This document shows positions 1-11,843 of a DNA stretch of 64,000 bases, piece after piece. Position 1 is the first letter of the stretch. Each line of letters starts with the position of its first letter. The position numbers and the translations under genes were made by a program. The notes under the pieces were generated by a model. The model was not told the origin of the DNA, did no database searches, and saw only the letters and a list, made by a program, of their open reading frames with translations. The DNA is from Narthecium ossifragum (Eukaryota; Streptophyta; Magnoliopsida; Dioscoreales; Nartheciaceae): assembly GCA_963920575.1 (NCBI GenBank), contig OY986970.1, positions 2,002,959 to 2,066,958 of the forward strand, given 5' to 3'.

Positions 1-227
1 AAAAATCGAATTTGATTAATGGATTAGTATGGATATATCATATAAGGTTAACATTATAAGGGGGCGGTTATGCATAATCGTTTTTGCTCCTAATAAGGTT
101 GATGTATATTTAAAACTAACATAGGGGATATGATAAAAATATACAAAGTTAACTTAGAAAAATATACATGTAAATAAACTAATATAAGGGAAACGATTGT
201 AACCGTTATTGCTCCTTATAAGGTTGA
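1..227 (-). mobile_element. Helitron, non-autonomous, truncated by window start
   Basis: Read on the minus strand, the element begins TCAACCTTATAAGGAGC at 227, preceded by A. A second, similar 5' terminus (ending GGTTGA on the plus strand) lies at 97-102, so two related pieces may be joined here. The body (AATCGAATTTGATTAAT and GGGGGCGGTTATGC) matches the complete element at 22130-22350. The CTAG 3' end would lie before base 1. Assignment rests on the TC start and on the full copy downstream. Confidence 0.6.
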
Positions 228-231
228 TATA

Positions 232-427
232 TCATCCCTATATAGCAGCATGGTTAAGAAGTGCATTTTTTTGTTTGTCCTAGCTGACGTCCTACGTGGC
301 AGATATATCCTATGTGGCTACTGATGTGGAGGGGTAGTAGTGGGGGGGGAGGGAGTTAGGAGGGGTTAGTGTGGAGTTATGAGGGGAGATGGTGGTTATC
401 CTGCGAAGTGACAGAGGACCCCACTAG
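232..427 (+). mobile_element. Helitron, non-autonomous, complete (196 bp)
   Basis: Starts TCATCCCTATATAGCAGC directly after A (231) and ends ACCCCACTAG directly before T (428). This is the A^T insertion site, 5' TC and 3' CTRR end expected of a Helitron. It has no terminal inverted repeats, no target duplication and no coding capacity. A closely related copy in the opposite orientation lies at 3724-3898; the two share GTTAAGAAGTGCATTTTTTT and CGTGGCAGATATATCCTATG. Confidence 0.75.
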
Positions 428-1876
428 TATATATATATCTTAGACCAAACGAAGAACATTAGAGTTTGAATCCATTAAAGAATAATATCGGTCAAAAGGT
501 TGGCATTAATCCAACGACCCCGACCTTTAAAACTTTATTTCCATTCTTATCAAAGCCTTTGAACCGTATCTTCTCCAACTAAAATCTTTGGAACCATAGG
601 GGCAACGCGTCCCAGACACACACCTTGAATAGAATAACAGCACATGAAAGAAAGAGCCCATCAACTTTGATTATACTATATACGTAGATGCTACCTAGCT
701 AGATTGTGATTCCATGTAGGGTTCATGCATGGTCTTTTTTAAAGTTTGGATGATATATATTGCTCTAGAGATTTTTGATCACTCACATGCAAGGAAGCAG
801 CGAGGAACCTTCTCGATTAATGGAGGATGGCTAGCTAGCTAGCTAGTTAACATTGATTTCTTCTAGCTCTTGTATGGAACTAGCCATTATGATTGCATAT
901 ATGGGATCTAATGGTTTTGCATCAGGGATGAGCTCATGCAAGCAGAACACATATATTGGACAATAGATTGTAAGACTTGGAGACCATTAATTTGACTTGT
1001 TTCGTAGGGGGAAATCTACTTAAGTACGCGTTATTAATTTGGTCGAAGATTATGACTAGCAAATCCGTCAAATTGACTCGAGTCAGGATTTGTTTGTCAC
1101 GACAAAGACAATTGAGCTAAGAAAATAAGTTTTACCATATTTAATTTCTGTGTAAAAAATGATGTTCTTCCAATATCAAGATTTTTTTTTTTTTTTTAAA
1201 GACAGTCCGAAGACTGAGGAACATGCGTATAATTATCAACAAGTATATTTTAATTTTTTTGTATGAACTCCTTTTATATATGTTTTTTTTGTCAAGAAGT
1301 AGACACCGGTGTCTTAGCACTAGAGCGGTTTATGATATTTAATTTTTGTTTTTTTTTTCTCTTTGGTCAAACTTCTCCTCATGCGACGAATGTTGAATGT
1401 CGACTAGGAATAATAAAAAAAAATATCAGCAGCAGAGACTTATCTAATGCAGCCATCCTTATCTGGATTTTTTTAAAAAAATTTTAAATGTCTAGATCAC
1501 CTACAATATTATTATTTAATGTGCAATAGTATTGTGATTAATGCATGGCGGCGAGTTATTAGATTGAGGTGCATAATTAAAATATATTTAACGTCGTTAG
1601 TGCTGGCTGCGAACAGGATCTCATTAAGCATCATGACATGCTTATATGACATGCTTTGATTTGTAAGCATGGAATGGTCTATAACTCACCTAAAAATTAT
1701 GTATTTAACTAACTATGTGTTCAGCACGACAGCACGTGAGAAAAATGGTCAACACGTCCATGACCTCATAGACCAAAGCACAATATCAATTTATTTTATT
1801 CTAGACTAATAAAATAAAATTTGATTGCGTATATATCCACTAGTGACTTATATTTCCAGGGTCTCGAACCTCAGAG

Positions 1877-2073
1877 GACGTTTGGTGTGGGGTTAACTTA
1901 TTCTGAGTTAACTGGGGTTAAGGGATTTTGATGTTAGCTTACTCTGGATTAAAGGGGTTAAGGAATAAGAATAGAAAAAAATAAAGTGGTGGTGATAGGT
2001 GAAACGAGGATAAAATAGTAATGATTATTTTTTTTATGTTCGGAGATAAGGAGTTACCATACCAAACATACCC
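1877..2073. mobile_element. MITE with TTTGGT terminal inverted repeats
   Basis: The left end reads ACGTTTGGTGTGGGGTTAACT; the reverse complement of the right end reads GGTATGTTTGGTATGGTAACT. The interior is about 200 bp, AT-rich and non-coding. This kind of end occurs in PIF/Harbinger- and hAT-type MITEs. No clear target duplication was found, so the superfamily is open. Confidence 0.5.
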
Positions 2074-2320
2074 CTATCTCTAAAACTCATTATTTTATTT
2101 TTTTTACATTGAACTATGTAACAAGATGGAATATTACTAGGTACGAAGTTTGATTTCTCCCAGTAATTAAGTAAATATAATTTTCAACGAACAAGTAGAC
2201 AAAAAAGTTGAAATATTTAAGGCAAATCAAAATGCAATCACCCATTTCATTGAATGGATATTTTTGTTCAGAGTTTTAAATAATGTCACGACAAGAGCAG
2301 CACAACGTCACCATCTCTCA

Positions 2321-2321
2321 C

Positions 2322-2351
<30 letters not shown>
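2321..2351. repeat. (ATT)n microsatellite
   Basis: About ten perfect ATT units, in AT-rich intergenic DNA. Confidence 0.9.
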
Positions 2352-2352
<1 letters not shown>

Positions 2353-3185
2353 ACATCTTAGACTGTAAAAAACTGACACTATATTCCTTTTTAGACTTTT
2401 GTACCCTATTAAACTAATATGGTTCAAGAATAATAAATGTACGGTTGTACGGAGAGTGGGTCCCGGGAGTTGTTGGCGTTGGAAGGTCTTGGGTCAAACA
2501 CGTTGCTCTGCACGCACGCGGTCACATTTGCTGGTCAAATCTCGCGGTTTCACATTTTTTTACTTATTTTTTTTATTTTTAGTGTCCACATGGTCTGCTG
2601 CGCATACGCACTCGGCACTCCACCCCTCCAAAAGCCTAGAAGACGTGTCCCCACCCCATCTCGTCCTTGTTAATCACGCCACCTCTTTTAAAAGTCACGA
2701 TAAAACAAAAAAAAAACATTTAGTCAGATATATGTGCTCTTCGTAAAGTTACATGGCAAATACCTGCGTCCGTCCCCCTTGCATGGTTATATATACACAC
2801 ATGATCTCATATCTATGTTTTTAAAAAGAACCGAATCAATCTCATATTAGGCCTGGGTTACACCATATGATGGAAATATCTACGAATGATTTTATACCTA
2901 ACGCTAGAGAGTTTTCATTCCAAGCGTGAAAATCAAACATACAAAAAACTATAAATTTAATTGAAAAATCGAACGTGTAAAAAATTATATATCAAATTTA
3001 TCAAAACATGCCACATGCCCACTCTTCATCGTCGTCGGATGTAATTCTCAAAACCACTCTCTCCACCGGTCGTTCGTCGAATAGAAATATGGTAACTCAT
3101 CGCCAATTATGAGATTGATTAGTATAAACCAATTAACTTAAATACTTGATCATGCAAGCATGCGCATGCTTTGGTGTTTACATAT

Positions 3186-3430
3186 GTCATATATTATATA
3201 ATATAAGGTTTTATGAGTCATAATATGATTCATTTATTTTATCACATGTTATAGTTGAGTCATAAAAATAATGAGAGAGAAGAACACGTGACAGTTGAGT
3301 TTTAAAGAGGGATAAAAATAACGAGAGAAGAGAACACGTGACAGTTGAATTTTAGAGAGGGAAAAGAGAAGCGCAGTGAAGATGGGTTGTTAAAGGACAG
3401 TGTGGGTGAGTAGTCACCGTGTCATATATT
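3186..3430 (+). mobile_element. Helitron-family fragment
   Basis: Contains two internal degenerate repeats around AACACGTGACAGTTGA and GAGAGAGAAG. The body resembles 22985-23196, which ends in a Helitron-type hairpin and CTAG. Here the CTAG terminus is missing (the sequence reads ...GTCACCGTGTCATATATTA), so this is a truncated or diverged copy. Confidence 0.4.
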
Positions 3431-3723
3431 ACATGCAGACTGATCTGTATCATAAGTATCTGCAGTTATGACGCAGGACCCCTACAGCAGGCAGCACATG
3501 AACTTTGTTCTTCCATGGATAAATGACACAGTGCAGGATGACGTAACTCTCAACAGCTACAGTGATATCATGAATAGATGGATGCATACATGGAACCATG
3601 CATGTACTTATTTTTGATAGGTTGCTTGGGCACAGGTTTTGTACAACACACATTAATTGCCATTGCTATTGAAAGCTAACCTACCTTCATCCAATTAATG
3701 CTTGCATGTGAGCAGATGCATGA

Positions 3724-3898
3724 CTAGTGGGTCTAATCACCATCTCCACTCATAACTCCTCACTGACCACTCCTAACTCTCCCCTCCCTCACTATTAACC
3801 CTCTACATCAGCAGCCACATAGGATATATCTGCCACGTATGACGTCAGTTAGGACAAAAAAAAATGCACTTCTTAACCAACCTGTTATATAAGAATGA
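3724..3898 (-). mobile_element. Helitron, non-autonomous, complete (175 bp)
   Basis: On the minus strand it runs from TCATTCTTATATAACAGG to GACCCACTAG and sits between A and T. It is the inverted-orientation sister of the 232-427 copy; the shared interior includes the CGTGGCAGATATATCCTATG block. No coding sequence. Confidence 0.75.
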
Positions 3899-4523
3899 TT
3901 ATATTATTCATATCCTTTTGATCTCACTTATTTGAAGGCCTCTTTTCTCATTTTACTTTTCCAATAGTTAAATTCTGTAAAAATTATTCAGATAAATTCT
4001 CTCAAAAGCAGTAAATATTGGTAGCAAGCACTTTGGTACCACATGGTAGAGGAGGAATTTAATCACTTATATTATACTTAATTGACAAATAGTAATAAAC
4101 AGTGACTAACATGCTGCTTGAAAACAAGAGGATTATTATCACATCTCACCCAAAAAACTCACTAAATACTGCATTTCACCCTACAATTATAACAATACAT
4201 GTTTATCTGTGGAAGTATAATAATCATTTCAAAATTGCCCTTCGGACTGATTAATAACCTTAATTATAATTGATAATTTATTAAACAACTAAAGTATCTT
4301 GGACAACCAATTAACAGTATTAATCACGATTTAAAAATTATTAAATAACTTAAGTAGACTTGGATATTAAGACCACTTACATAAGCCATCTTAATTAATG
4401 TCAAATGATAATTAAGATATTTTTTAGTTTTTAATCATGATAAAGGCTGTTAATCCGACCAAAGTGTATTTGAACCCGACCTTAAGTTTGTTTTCAAGGT
4501 GAAAATAATATTATATATATATC

Positions 4524-4525
<2 letters not shown>

Positions 4526-4574
<49 letters not shown>
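4526..4574. repeat. (AT)n microsatellite
   Basis: Uninterrupted AT dinucleotide run of about 49 bases. Such runs are common Helitron insertion targets in this window (compare 15021-15055). Confidence 0.9.
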
Positions 4575-4577
<3 letters not shown>

Positions 4578-4806
4578 AGCTCCCTTACCACATGACAGGA
4601 GTAAACCCCCCGTCTCTTTCTCTCTGCTAACCATATGATAAACCACCCTCGTTATTCTTCTCTCATTTTCTAACCATCCGGTAACGATTACCCTCCACTG
4701 CTCTTTTTTATATAATTTTATTTTGATCGTTTGATATATTCGAAGTTTAACTTAAATTGAGCATATTTGGACGCATAATATAATACACCACATCTTATAT
4801 AATAGA

Positions 4807-4972
4807 CTAGTACTCACCTGTGCCACTAGCACATGTTTTAGTTATTGTAAATATAAAATTTTAACAAACTCTCTGTAGTTTGTCTGGTTAGACGGCTGTG
4901 TTGACCCGTAGGTGGTCCAGGGTTCGAAGGTTGGTCATAGCTTTATAATATTAATAGAACTTAGGTTGATAT
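4807..4972 (-). mobile_element. Possible Helitron 3' end and tRNA-like SINE head, cut by the gap
   Basis: CTAG at 4807-4810 follows A. Inside it is a small palindrome, GTGCCACTAGCAC, as expected near a Helitron 3' end read on the minus strand. Separately, 4885-4895 (TGGTTAGACGG) resembles a pol III A box and 4921-4929 (GGTTCGAAG) a B box, 25 bases apart, on the plus strand. That would fit a tRNA-derived SINE head. Both readings are weak because the sequence stops at the assembly gap. Confidence 0.3.
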
Positions 4973-5172
4973 NNNNNNNNNNNNNNNNNNNNNNNNNNNN
5001 NNNNNNNNNNNNNNNNNNNNNNNNNNNNNNNNNNNNNNNNNNNNNNNNNNNNNNNNNNNNNNNNNNNNNNNNNNNNNNNNNNNNNNNNNNNNNNNNNNNN
5101 NNNNNNNNNNNNNNNNNNNNNNNNNNNNNNNNNNNNNNNNNNNNNNNNNNNNNNNNNNNNNNNNNNNNNNNN
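4973..5172. other. Assembly gap (200 N)
   Basis: Exactly 200 N, a placeholder size; true length unknown. Confidence 0.99.
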
Positions 5173-5576
5173 GACCCATCCTGGATTTGGAGATTTCATT
5201 GAAGCAGCCGAGGATCGACGCACACGGCCGTCTTCCGTTAATTTGACCACCCTTCCACTCCTCTTAGTTCGCCGTTCTAAACGAGCTCTTACTACATCCC
5301 TCTTGGCGTTTGAACCCTTCAAAGGTCCAGCGCATCCCTTGTAGCACTCCTGTTCTTCTTTGATTTCATTTCCACAGACCGGAACAAAGATCAAAGCCAC
5401 TTTTTCCGGGTTTGAAGACAATGACCCACTTTGGATTTTCCAAGCCCTTTTCATCTCCCATACTGCGCTTTCGTCTTTGAAGGGGGAACAAGAGACTTCT
5501 TAGTTCTTGCCCTTTCTTGGAATTTTTTTTATAGGAGCTACCTTTTGATGGAGACTTGACTCTTGAGAGGCGTGGA

Positions 5577-5584
5577 TATAAATA
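5577..5584 (+). promoter_or_regulatory. TATA box of the IQM gene
   Basis: TATAAATA lies in the only strong TATA context upstream of the IQM coding region. A likely 5'-UTR exon follows, ending ATATAGCAG at 5718 before GTATAC. A leader intron would run to 6266 (TTTGGCATGCAG acceptor). The transcription start and leader intron are inferred. Confidence 0.5.
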
Positions 5585-6311
5585 ACAAGGCAGCTCGTCA
5601 TCCTCATTTGTGTTATAGGTTTGGTCCTTCTTCTTAGGTTGTGTACGTGTTCCCCCTGTTATTGTGACTTCGCTATTCCGGAGAGCTAGCTGTTGGCTTT
5701 CTTTCTCCCATATAGCAGGTATACTACTCAAAGATTCTTGGCCATTCCTTTGCCTCTGTTCTTCTTATTTTGCGGTTTGTTGGATTTTTTTCTTGGGAGT
5801 TTGGGTATTACAATCAAAGTAATCTTCTTTCCATGAATATGTTGTTGATGTTGGCTTTTGATGCAGTTGGTGCCTGAATTTTGCCTTCTCTCTGGCTTCA
5901 ATTAATTTCTGGGCTTTTGGGTTTCTAAGATTGGAGTTTGCAAATTGTTACATTTTGGGCCTAGTTGGATTCGATCATTCGATGATGAATTTCTAGTCGA
6001 ATTGGGCAGAAATGATGCATTATTTTGTCAGACTTTATAGAATGGCCATCAGTTTGTCTTTCCCGGTGTCAAAATTTTGCATTTTTTGAGGGCTTCACCT
6101 GCTGAACACCACCACTCTTTAGCTTATTAGCTATAAGGAATTAATCAAGCCCTTCTCAATTATTATCTCTCCAGGATTATCTTATTGCTAGCCATCCTTA
6201 GTATATTCTGCTAATTATCTAGCATTAGCAGTCAGCTTCAGTTTCATGGTTCCCTTTGGCATGCAGGGTACTTTGACTTCAAGCTCAGAAGAATTGGTGA
6301 CCCTTTATGTT

Positions 6312-9036
6312 ATGGCCGTATCTCTTTCCTTGGTATCACTTTCATGGATTAAGATCATGGTGAACAAGATACTGGGCCTGCCAGAAGTTGAAGCTGTCTT
6401 AACAAACTCCATTAGCTTCAACGAAAGAGATGTCAAGAGGACACTAAGATCTATCAGCTTCAAGAGAACCGATTCGGGAGCGAAGATGGGGTCAGGTGCG
6501 TCTGGAGAAGCAGCAATGGAAAGATCACTAAGCTTCAGAAATTGGGAACCTGAGGAAGCTAAGGTTGAACCTACTGTTTCATCCAAGAACTCAATCTTGC
6601 ATGATAGTAAGATGGAGCCCCTATCCTTCAAAATTGAAAGAAATGATGCAGTTCTCGAACCGAAGCCTGAGAAATCCCCAACCAGGCCATTGAGTGAGCT
6701 GGATGCAGCAGCTGTTAAGTTGCAAAAGGTTTACAAGAGTTACAGGACTCGACGAAACCTTGCCGATTGTGCAGTCTTGGTCGAGGAGCTCTGGTTAGTA
6801 ACTAAATCTTTGTTTCACATAGTTGCATACTATGTTTGGTTTCGATATATAATCTGATGTAATTATTGTTTTTTATGTATGTAGGTGGAAAGCAGTAGAC
6901 TTGGCAAGTCTTGACTATAGTTCGATATCATTTTTCAATGTTGAGAGACCAGAGACTGCATCATCTCGATGGGCAAGGGCACGAAGAAGAGCAGCCAAGG
7001 TAATCATCAGGGGAACAAAATTGTTCTATTTGTTTTTCCAATGTTAGCATCTTCTTTTGCAGAGATCTAATTTTCTGTTTTTCAATTTTCCAGGTTGGTA
7101 AGGGTCTGTCCAAAGATGAGAAGGCTCAAAAGCTTGCATTACAACATTGGCTTGAAGCTGTACGTATTTGTTCTTTTGATTCTTTGTTGTTGATATCAAT
7201 CATCACTTCCAAATCCATGCCTAACATTGTTAGTGCCTAATAGAAAATCCTTAGAAAATCTTCCAGCAACAATACCATTACTGTCTACCATCGTAGTCAG
7301 ACGTCTTCATAAGCACTATCTTTATACATTAATTTGGAAACAATAAGAAGCATAGGAAAACCTCTGTTAATCGGTTTCAGTTTAATTCTATCTTTCATAC
7401 TAGACTTTTGTCTCAATATAAGCTGTAAAAATTCTAATTCTTACGTCTTCCTTATACTGCAGATTGACCCACGTCACAGATATGGACATAACTTGCACTT
7501 GTATTATGACGTCTGGTTCTACAGTGATAGCACCGAACCATTTTTCTACTGGTAAGTTTATCTCAGTTGTAAATAATCCTTTACTACCAATGCTTTTTCT
7601 GGTCAGGACAGCCCTTTTTCGTCTTTGAACTTATTTCTGCTGGATATGAAGGTTGGATGTCGGAGCTGGTAGAGAAGTGAATTTGGAGAAGTGCCCAAGA
7701 AGTAAACTTTTTCAGCAGTGCATCAAGTATCTTGAACCAGTATGCTCTTTAAACCATGATATCCTGCACATTTTGAAGGATATAATTGATAAAACTTATG
7801 CAGTAATCTATATTACAAATGTCTATTTCTTATGCATGCCTTTTGTCCTTGTGCAGCTAGAGAGGGAGGCATATCAAGTAATTGTGGTAGATGGAAGGCT
7901 TGCATATAAACAAAGCCAATGCCTTGTAAACACCACCGAAGGCTCCAAGTGGATATTTGTTCTCAGCACATCAAGAGCCTTATACGTGGGGCAGGTACAG
8001 AACATTTATATACCATTTACACTAAGATTTTTGTCCAAACACCGTAGAATCCAATATTGGTAATGGTTGAGCAAGTATCACATAGCTCATCTATGTTCTT
8101 TCTATGTGCAAACAGAAGAAGAAAGGTGAATTTCAGCACTCCAGTTTTCTAGCTGGAGGTGCTACTACAGCCGCTGGAAGATTGGTGGCTCAAGATGGCA
8201 TCCTCAAGGTATAAACAGACAAACTCTAAGCCTCTAATATATGTCCGCTTAATCGAATAAAGTTCAAGTGCATGAATTCCATGTTGCTGTGACATGTCTG
8301 AATAAATGTAACAAGAAGATGCTCCCAACCTCTCTCTGTAATCATGCAGCGTTATTGACTATCCTGTATTTTTGTTCAGGCTATATGGCCGTACAGCGGG
8401 CATTACCTCCCGACCGAAGAGAACTTCAAGGAGTTTGTCAGCTTCCTTCAGTCAAACAATGTAGACCTCACTAATGTCAAGGTATAATTAGTTCCTCCCT
8501 TTCTTCTGCTAATGACGCCCAGCTCCGATGCTAGATTTTGTTGTATGAACTTTTAGCTGACATGCAATACACTCTCTATCCTACAGAGGTGCTCTATTGA
8601 CGATGATGTATACCCTTCATTGCACAAGTCTACCAGCGAGCCGGTATTGGAGGTGCCGAAGGTGTCAGAAGGAGGAGTAGAGGATACAGCCTCAATTGAG
8701 GTGGCAGAGCCTGAAGAGCCTGCTAAGGAGACATCGAAGTCAAGAGATGACAATGATGGCAGCAAACTGCTAGAACAGGGCAGGCGCCTATCATGCAAAT
8801 GGTCGACGGCATTCGGTCCTCGTATTAGTTGCGTCCGAGACTACCCTGCAGATCTCCAATGCAAGGCACTCGAGCAAGTCAACCTCTCACCCGCCAGTAA
8901 CAAGGTTCCCATCCCCTCGCCTCGCCCGAGCCCAAAGGTCCGGCTCTCCCCCAGGCTCGCATACATGGGCTTCCCCATCCCATCCCCAACCCAGACGGTG
9001 GCTCTTACTCTACCGAAATCCAAGAGGATCATCTGA
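6312..9036 (+). CDS. IQM: IQM family calmodulin-binding protein
   Basis: Nine coding exons give a 540-residue protein: 6312-6793, 6885-6999, 7094-7159, 7463-7551, 7652-7739, 7857-7994, 8116-8208, 8380-8481 and 8587-9036. All introns are GT-AG and frames join exactly. IQM proteins bind calmodulin through one IQ motif and act in Ca2+ signalling. The IQ motif is visible near residue 140 ([16 protein letters not shown]), followed by the family's conserved core: [51 protein letters not shown]. The C-terminal tail has LSCKW and [11 protein letters not shown]. Upstream in-frame ATGs at 6246 and 6264 would add up to 22 residues. I prefer 6312 (MAVSLSLV) because a good acceptor at 6266 would remove the others from the mRNA. 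Length fits the family (about 500-600 residues). Confidence 0.93.
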
Positions 9037-10377
9037 TTTAAGTGTTCTTGTTACAATCTACCGAAGTTTTGGAGCCAATGAAGCATTGGTTCTGATCTAA
9101 CGATACGATAACTTGTCATATTGAAGATTTAGTTGGAGGCTTTAACAATTTCTTAGGCAGGAGAGGAAATAAAGGAGGAAGCTTGCTGAGGCACCTCCGC
9201 ATAGCTGATTTCTGATTCTTTTTTTTTCTGATTTATTTTTCCTTGTATCAGTTCTTCAAATTCTTTGCGTTTCTTTTCTTAAATTTTTGTTGTATTATCA
9301 TACAAAATGTAACGATTCAATTATGCAAAGATTCATGTAACCACGTATTCAATTTTCTCATTGCTGTTCAATTTTTCCATGGGTTAAACGCTATAAAGGG
9401 TAGAGATTTTCTCGAGTAACTTATAATCTGATGTAGTTTCTGTGATCATAAGATGCAGTAGGCTCTGAGGTGGCAGTGTAGATGGATGGATCTCAAAACA
9501 ATACAAGATCCATCAAACATGAAACCAACCATCTAAGCTACGATGGCAACAGTAATAGTTATGGGAGAGGCACACAACACATATTAACATTGCCATCATA
9601 AGGGTACAGCAAACACAGTACAAACTCACAATTTAAAGCTAGCTCTCTTTAACTCTGTACTCCCATCCGCTGAAGTCCAAAACAGAGGAACATCAGAATT
9701 GGTCCATCAGAGCTTCTTGGAAGGCTGCACAATCTGAGAAAGTTCTCCTTGTTTTGATGTCCCTGACTGGTTATAGGACCAGTGGTTCCTGGCCAAGAAG
9801 GGGGGGATGGAGATCAGCTTGGGCTTTAATGAAATCTCTCAACCATCTGATCTTGTTTGGCTACTGCCATGCAAAGACTTGTAATGGGACTGCCTGATTA
9901 ATTCCATGGTCAAGAGACTCAAGAGGAAAGGAGCTACCTGCACCATGCACGCCTTGGGGCCTCCTCGTACTGATGTGGGGTTTCCTACTGTTGTTGGGTA
10001 GGCTTTCCTTTCTTGTTCTCCTCTGTAGTGCTTTTACCAGGTCCAGTCTCTTGTGATGTCTATGTCTATGTTACAAAGAATTCATGGTGGAGAACAGCAC
10101 ATGCAAACTTGAAAAGTAGCCGTCTGGGTTGTTGAACAAGTGTTAATTCAGGTGGATCAAGACAAGTCCATGGGCTCCGGCCCTTGCATATGCATGGATG
10201 GGCCGGTGTAAGTTTAGACCAGGCCTCCGGTCAAGATTTATGGCCTGATTGCCATGGACGATGATGGCCCACTATAGAGTCTAGTCATTGGGTGTCTGGG
10301 ATGGGTCGGTCGAGTCGGGTCATTTAGGACGATTGGATCACAACTAATCAAGTACATCAAAAGACACCAGAGTACCC
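9037..10377. other. IQM 3' UTR and intergenic DNA with a dispersed duplication
   Basis: The first 300 bases are probably IQM 3' UTR. From about 9480 to 9650 the sequence matches 16733-16860, just 3' of CARB, with indels (shared blocks include AATTTAAAGCTAGCTCT and AACATTGCCA). Read on the minus strand, 9460-10100 looks like a transcript: it has a short ORF at 9839-9907 (22 residues, MELIRQSHYKSLHGSSQ...) and splice-like GTGCAG^GTAGCT. I recognise no protein or microRNA in it. Confidence 0.4.
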
Positions 10378-10996
10378 ATGTGCTCAATGTGTTTTATAAT
10401 ACGAAAAATTGGTGTGTAGTCTCTTTGGAGACTTCATTTGCTTTATAGTCTCTTTGAGAGTTGATAAGGCCTTTAGTCTCTTTTTAGTGTTGTTAGTGTT
10501 ATGGAATCTTTGTATGACCAAAATAGCCTTGCTATTAGTCACGACGGAATTTCCTCATTAATTGCCACTGATAGCGCTTTTATCATTCTCAGGATTACGG
10601 GTATCGTGAAATTAGCTATGGACGTTTCATCTTCCTCAGTTAGATGGGCGTTGGAGTTATTGTTCGTCGGCGTGGCTTCATTGGGTATTTTTTCTCTTTT
10701 ACCGCTTTCGGCTGAAGCCTGCGTCGCGGTTGGTATTATTTCGTCGGAAATTTTGGTTCCATGGTTTTTGAGGGAGCGGTCATCAGGTGCGGAAGAGCCA
10801 TTTTGTTTTGAAGGAGGTTTAGGGAGTTGCCGTCGTCTCTACAAGTGGTATATTTCTTGCGTGGAGGTGGAGGGAGTCGCCTTCTTGTTTCTTTTTACAG
10901 TGGTAATGCACCCATTCGCTGGTAATACTGGTAGTTACTTCGTTGTTAATTAGTTTATTGATCGGTTTTTTTCCGTAATCTGTTATTATCATCTAA

Positions 10997-11720
10997 AGTA
11001 GGAAGTATCTGCTGGACTAAAGGGGAAGTAACTACCAATCTACTAAAGCGGGAATTGAAATTGTATGGAAGTAACTACCGATCTAAAGTGGGGAAGTAAC
11101 TACCATTCTAAAGTGGGAAGTAACTTCCAATGTAAATTGGGAAGTAACTAAAGTATGAAGTAACTAAATGGGGAGTAACTACCAGTTTAGAGTGGGAAGT
11201 AACTACCAATCTGGAGTGGAAAGTAACTTCCAATCTAAAGTGGGTAGTAACTAGAGTGGGAAGTAACTAGATGGGGAGTAACTATCAGTTTAAAGTGGAA
11301 AGTAACTACCAATCTGAGGTGGGAAGTAACTTCCAATCCAAAGTGGGATTATCATCTAAAATGGAAAGTATCTACCAAACTAAAGGGGGAAGTAACTACG
11401 AATCTATAGTGGGGGAGTAACTACCAATGGGAAGTGGGAAGTAACTAAAGCGGGGAAGTAACTACCGATCTAAAGTGGGGAAGTAACTACCATTCTCAAG
11501 TGGGGAAGTAACTTCCAATCTAAGTTGGGAAGTAACTAAAGTGTGACGTAACTAAATGGGGAGTAACTACCAGTTTAGAGCGGGAAGTAACTAAATATGA
11601 TGGAACGTAACTACCAGTTCTAATGAAAAGTGCGTATTAATTTCGGACTACCATAGTAGGAAGTTACTACTAGTTATAATAGGAAGTAACTACCATAGTG
11701 ACTACGACGTCACTACTAGT
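10997..11720 (+). repeat. Left GAAGTAACTACC tandem array
   Basis: Degenerate tandem copies of about 24 bases with consensus GGGAAGTAACTACCAATCT followed by AAAGTG. Spacing varies because some units are shortened to GAAGTAACTAAAGTG. Nearly all copies have the same orientation. The array lies 3' of the minus-strand gene in the same element. Confidence 0.85.
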
Positions 11721-11843
11721 TTAACTAGAAAGTTATGTCCACCATATAATTTATAAGCTACCATTCTTTAACTATGTACCTTGGTGGAGTTGTTGTTATT
11801 GTCTCCAACGTCCATGTCAGTTTCTTCCAACTCAACCTGCATT

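Noticed and set aside
2399..2746. Two overlapping plus-strand frames of 115 and 78 residues
   Set aside because: They overlap in different frames, contain poly-Phe from T runs, and match nothing; taken as chance.
4921..4931. tRNA gene
   Set aside because: Only A- and B-box-like motifs; no acceptor stem or anticodon arm can be drawn.
9900..9990. microRNA precursor on the minus strand
   Set aside because: Compared from memory with common plant microRNAs; no match, and no convincing stem was seen.
10501..10953. 150-residue plus-strand open frame
   Set aside because: It lies in the terminal part of the Mutator-like element, resembles no family I know, lacks gene context, and its composition looks like chance.
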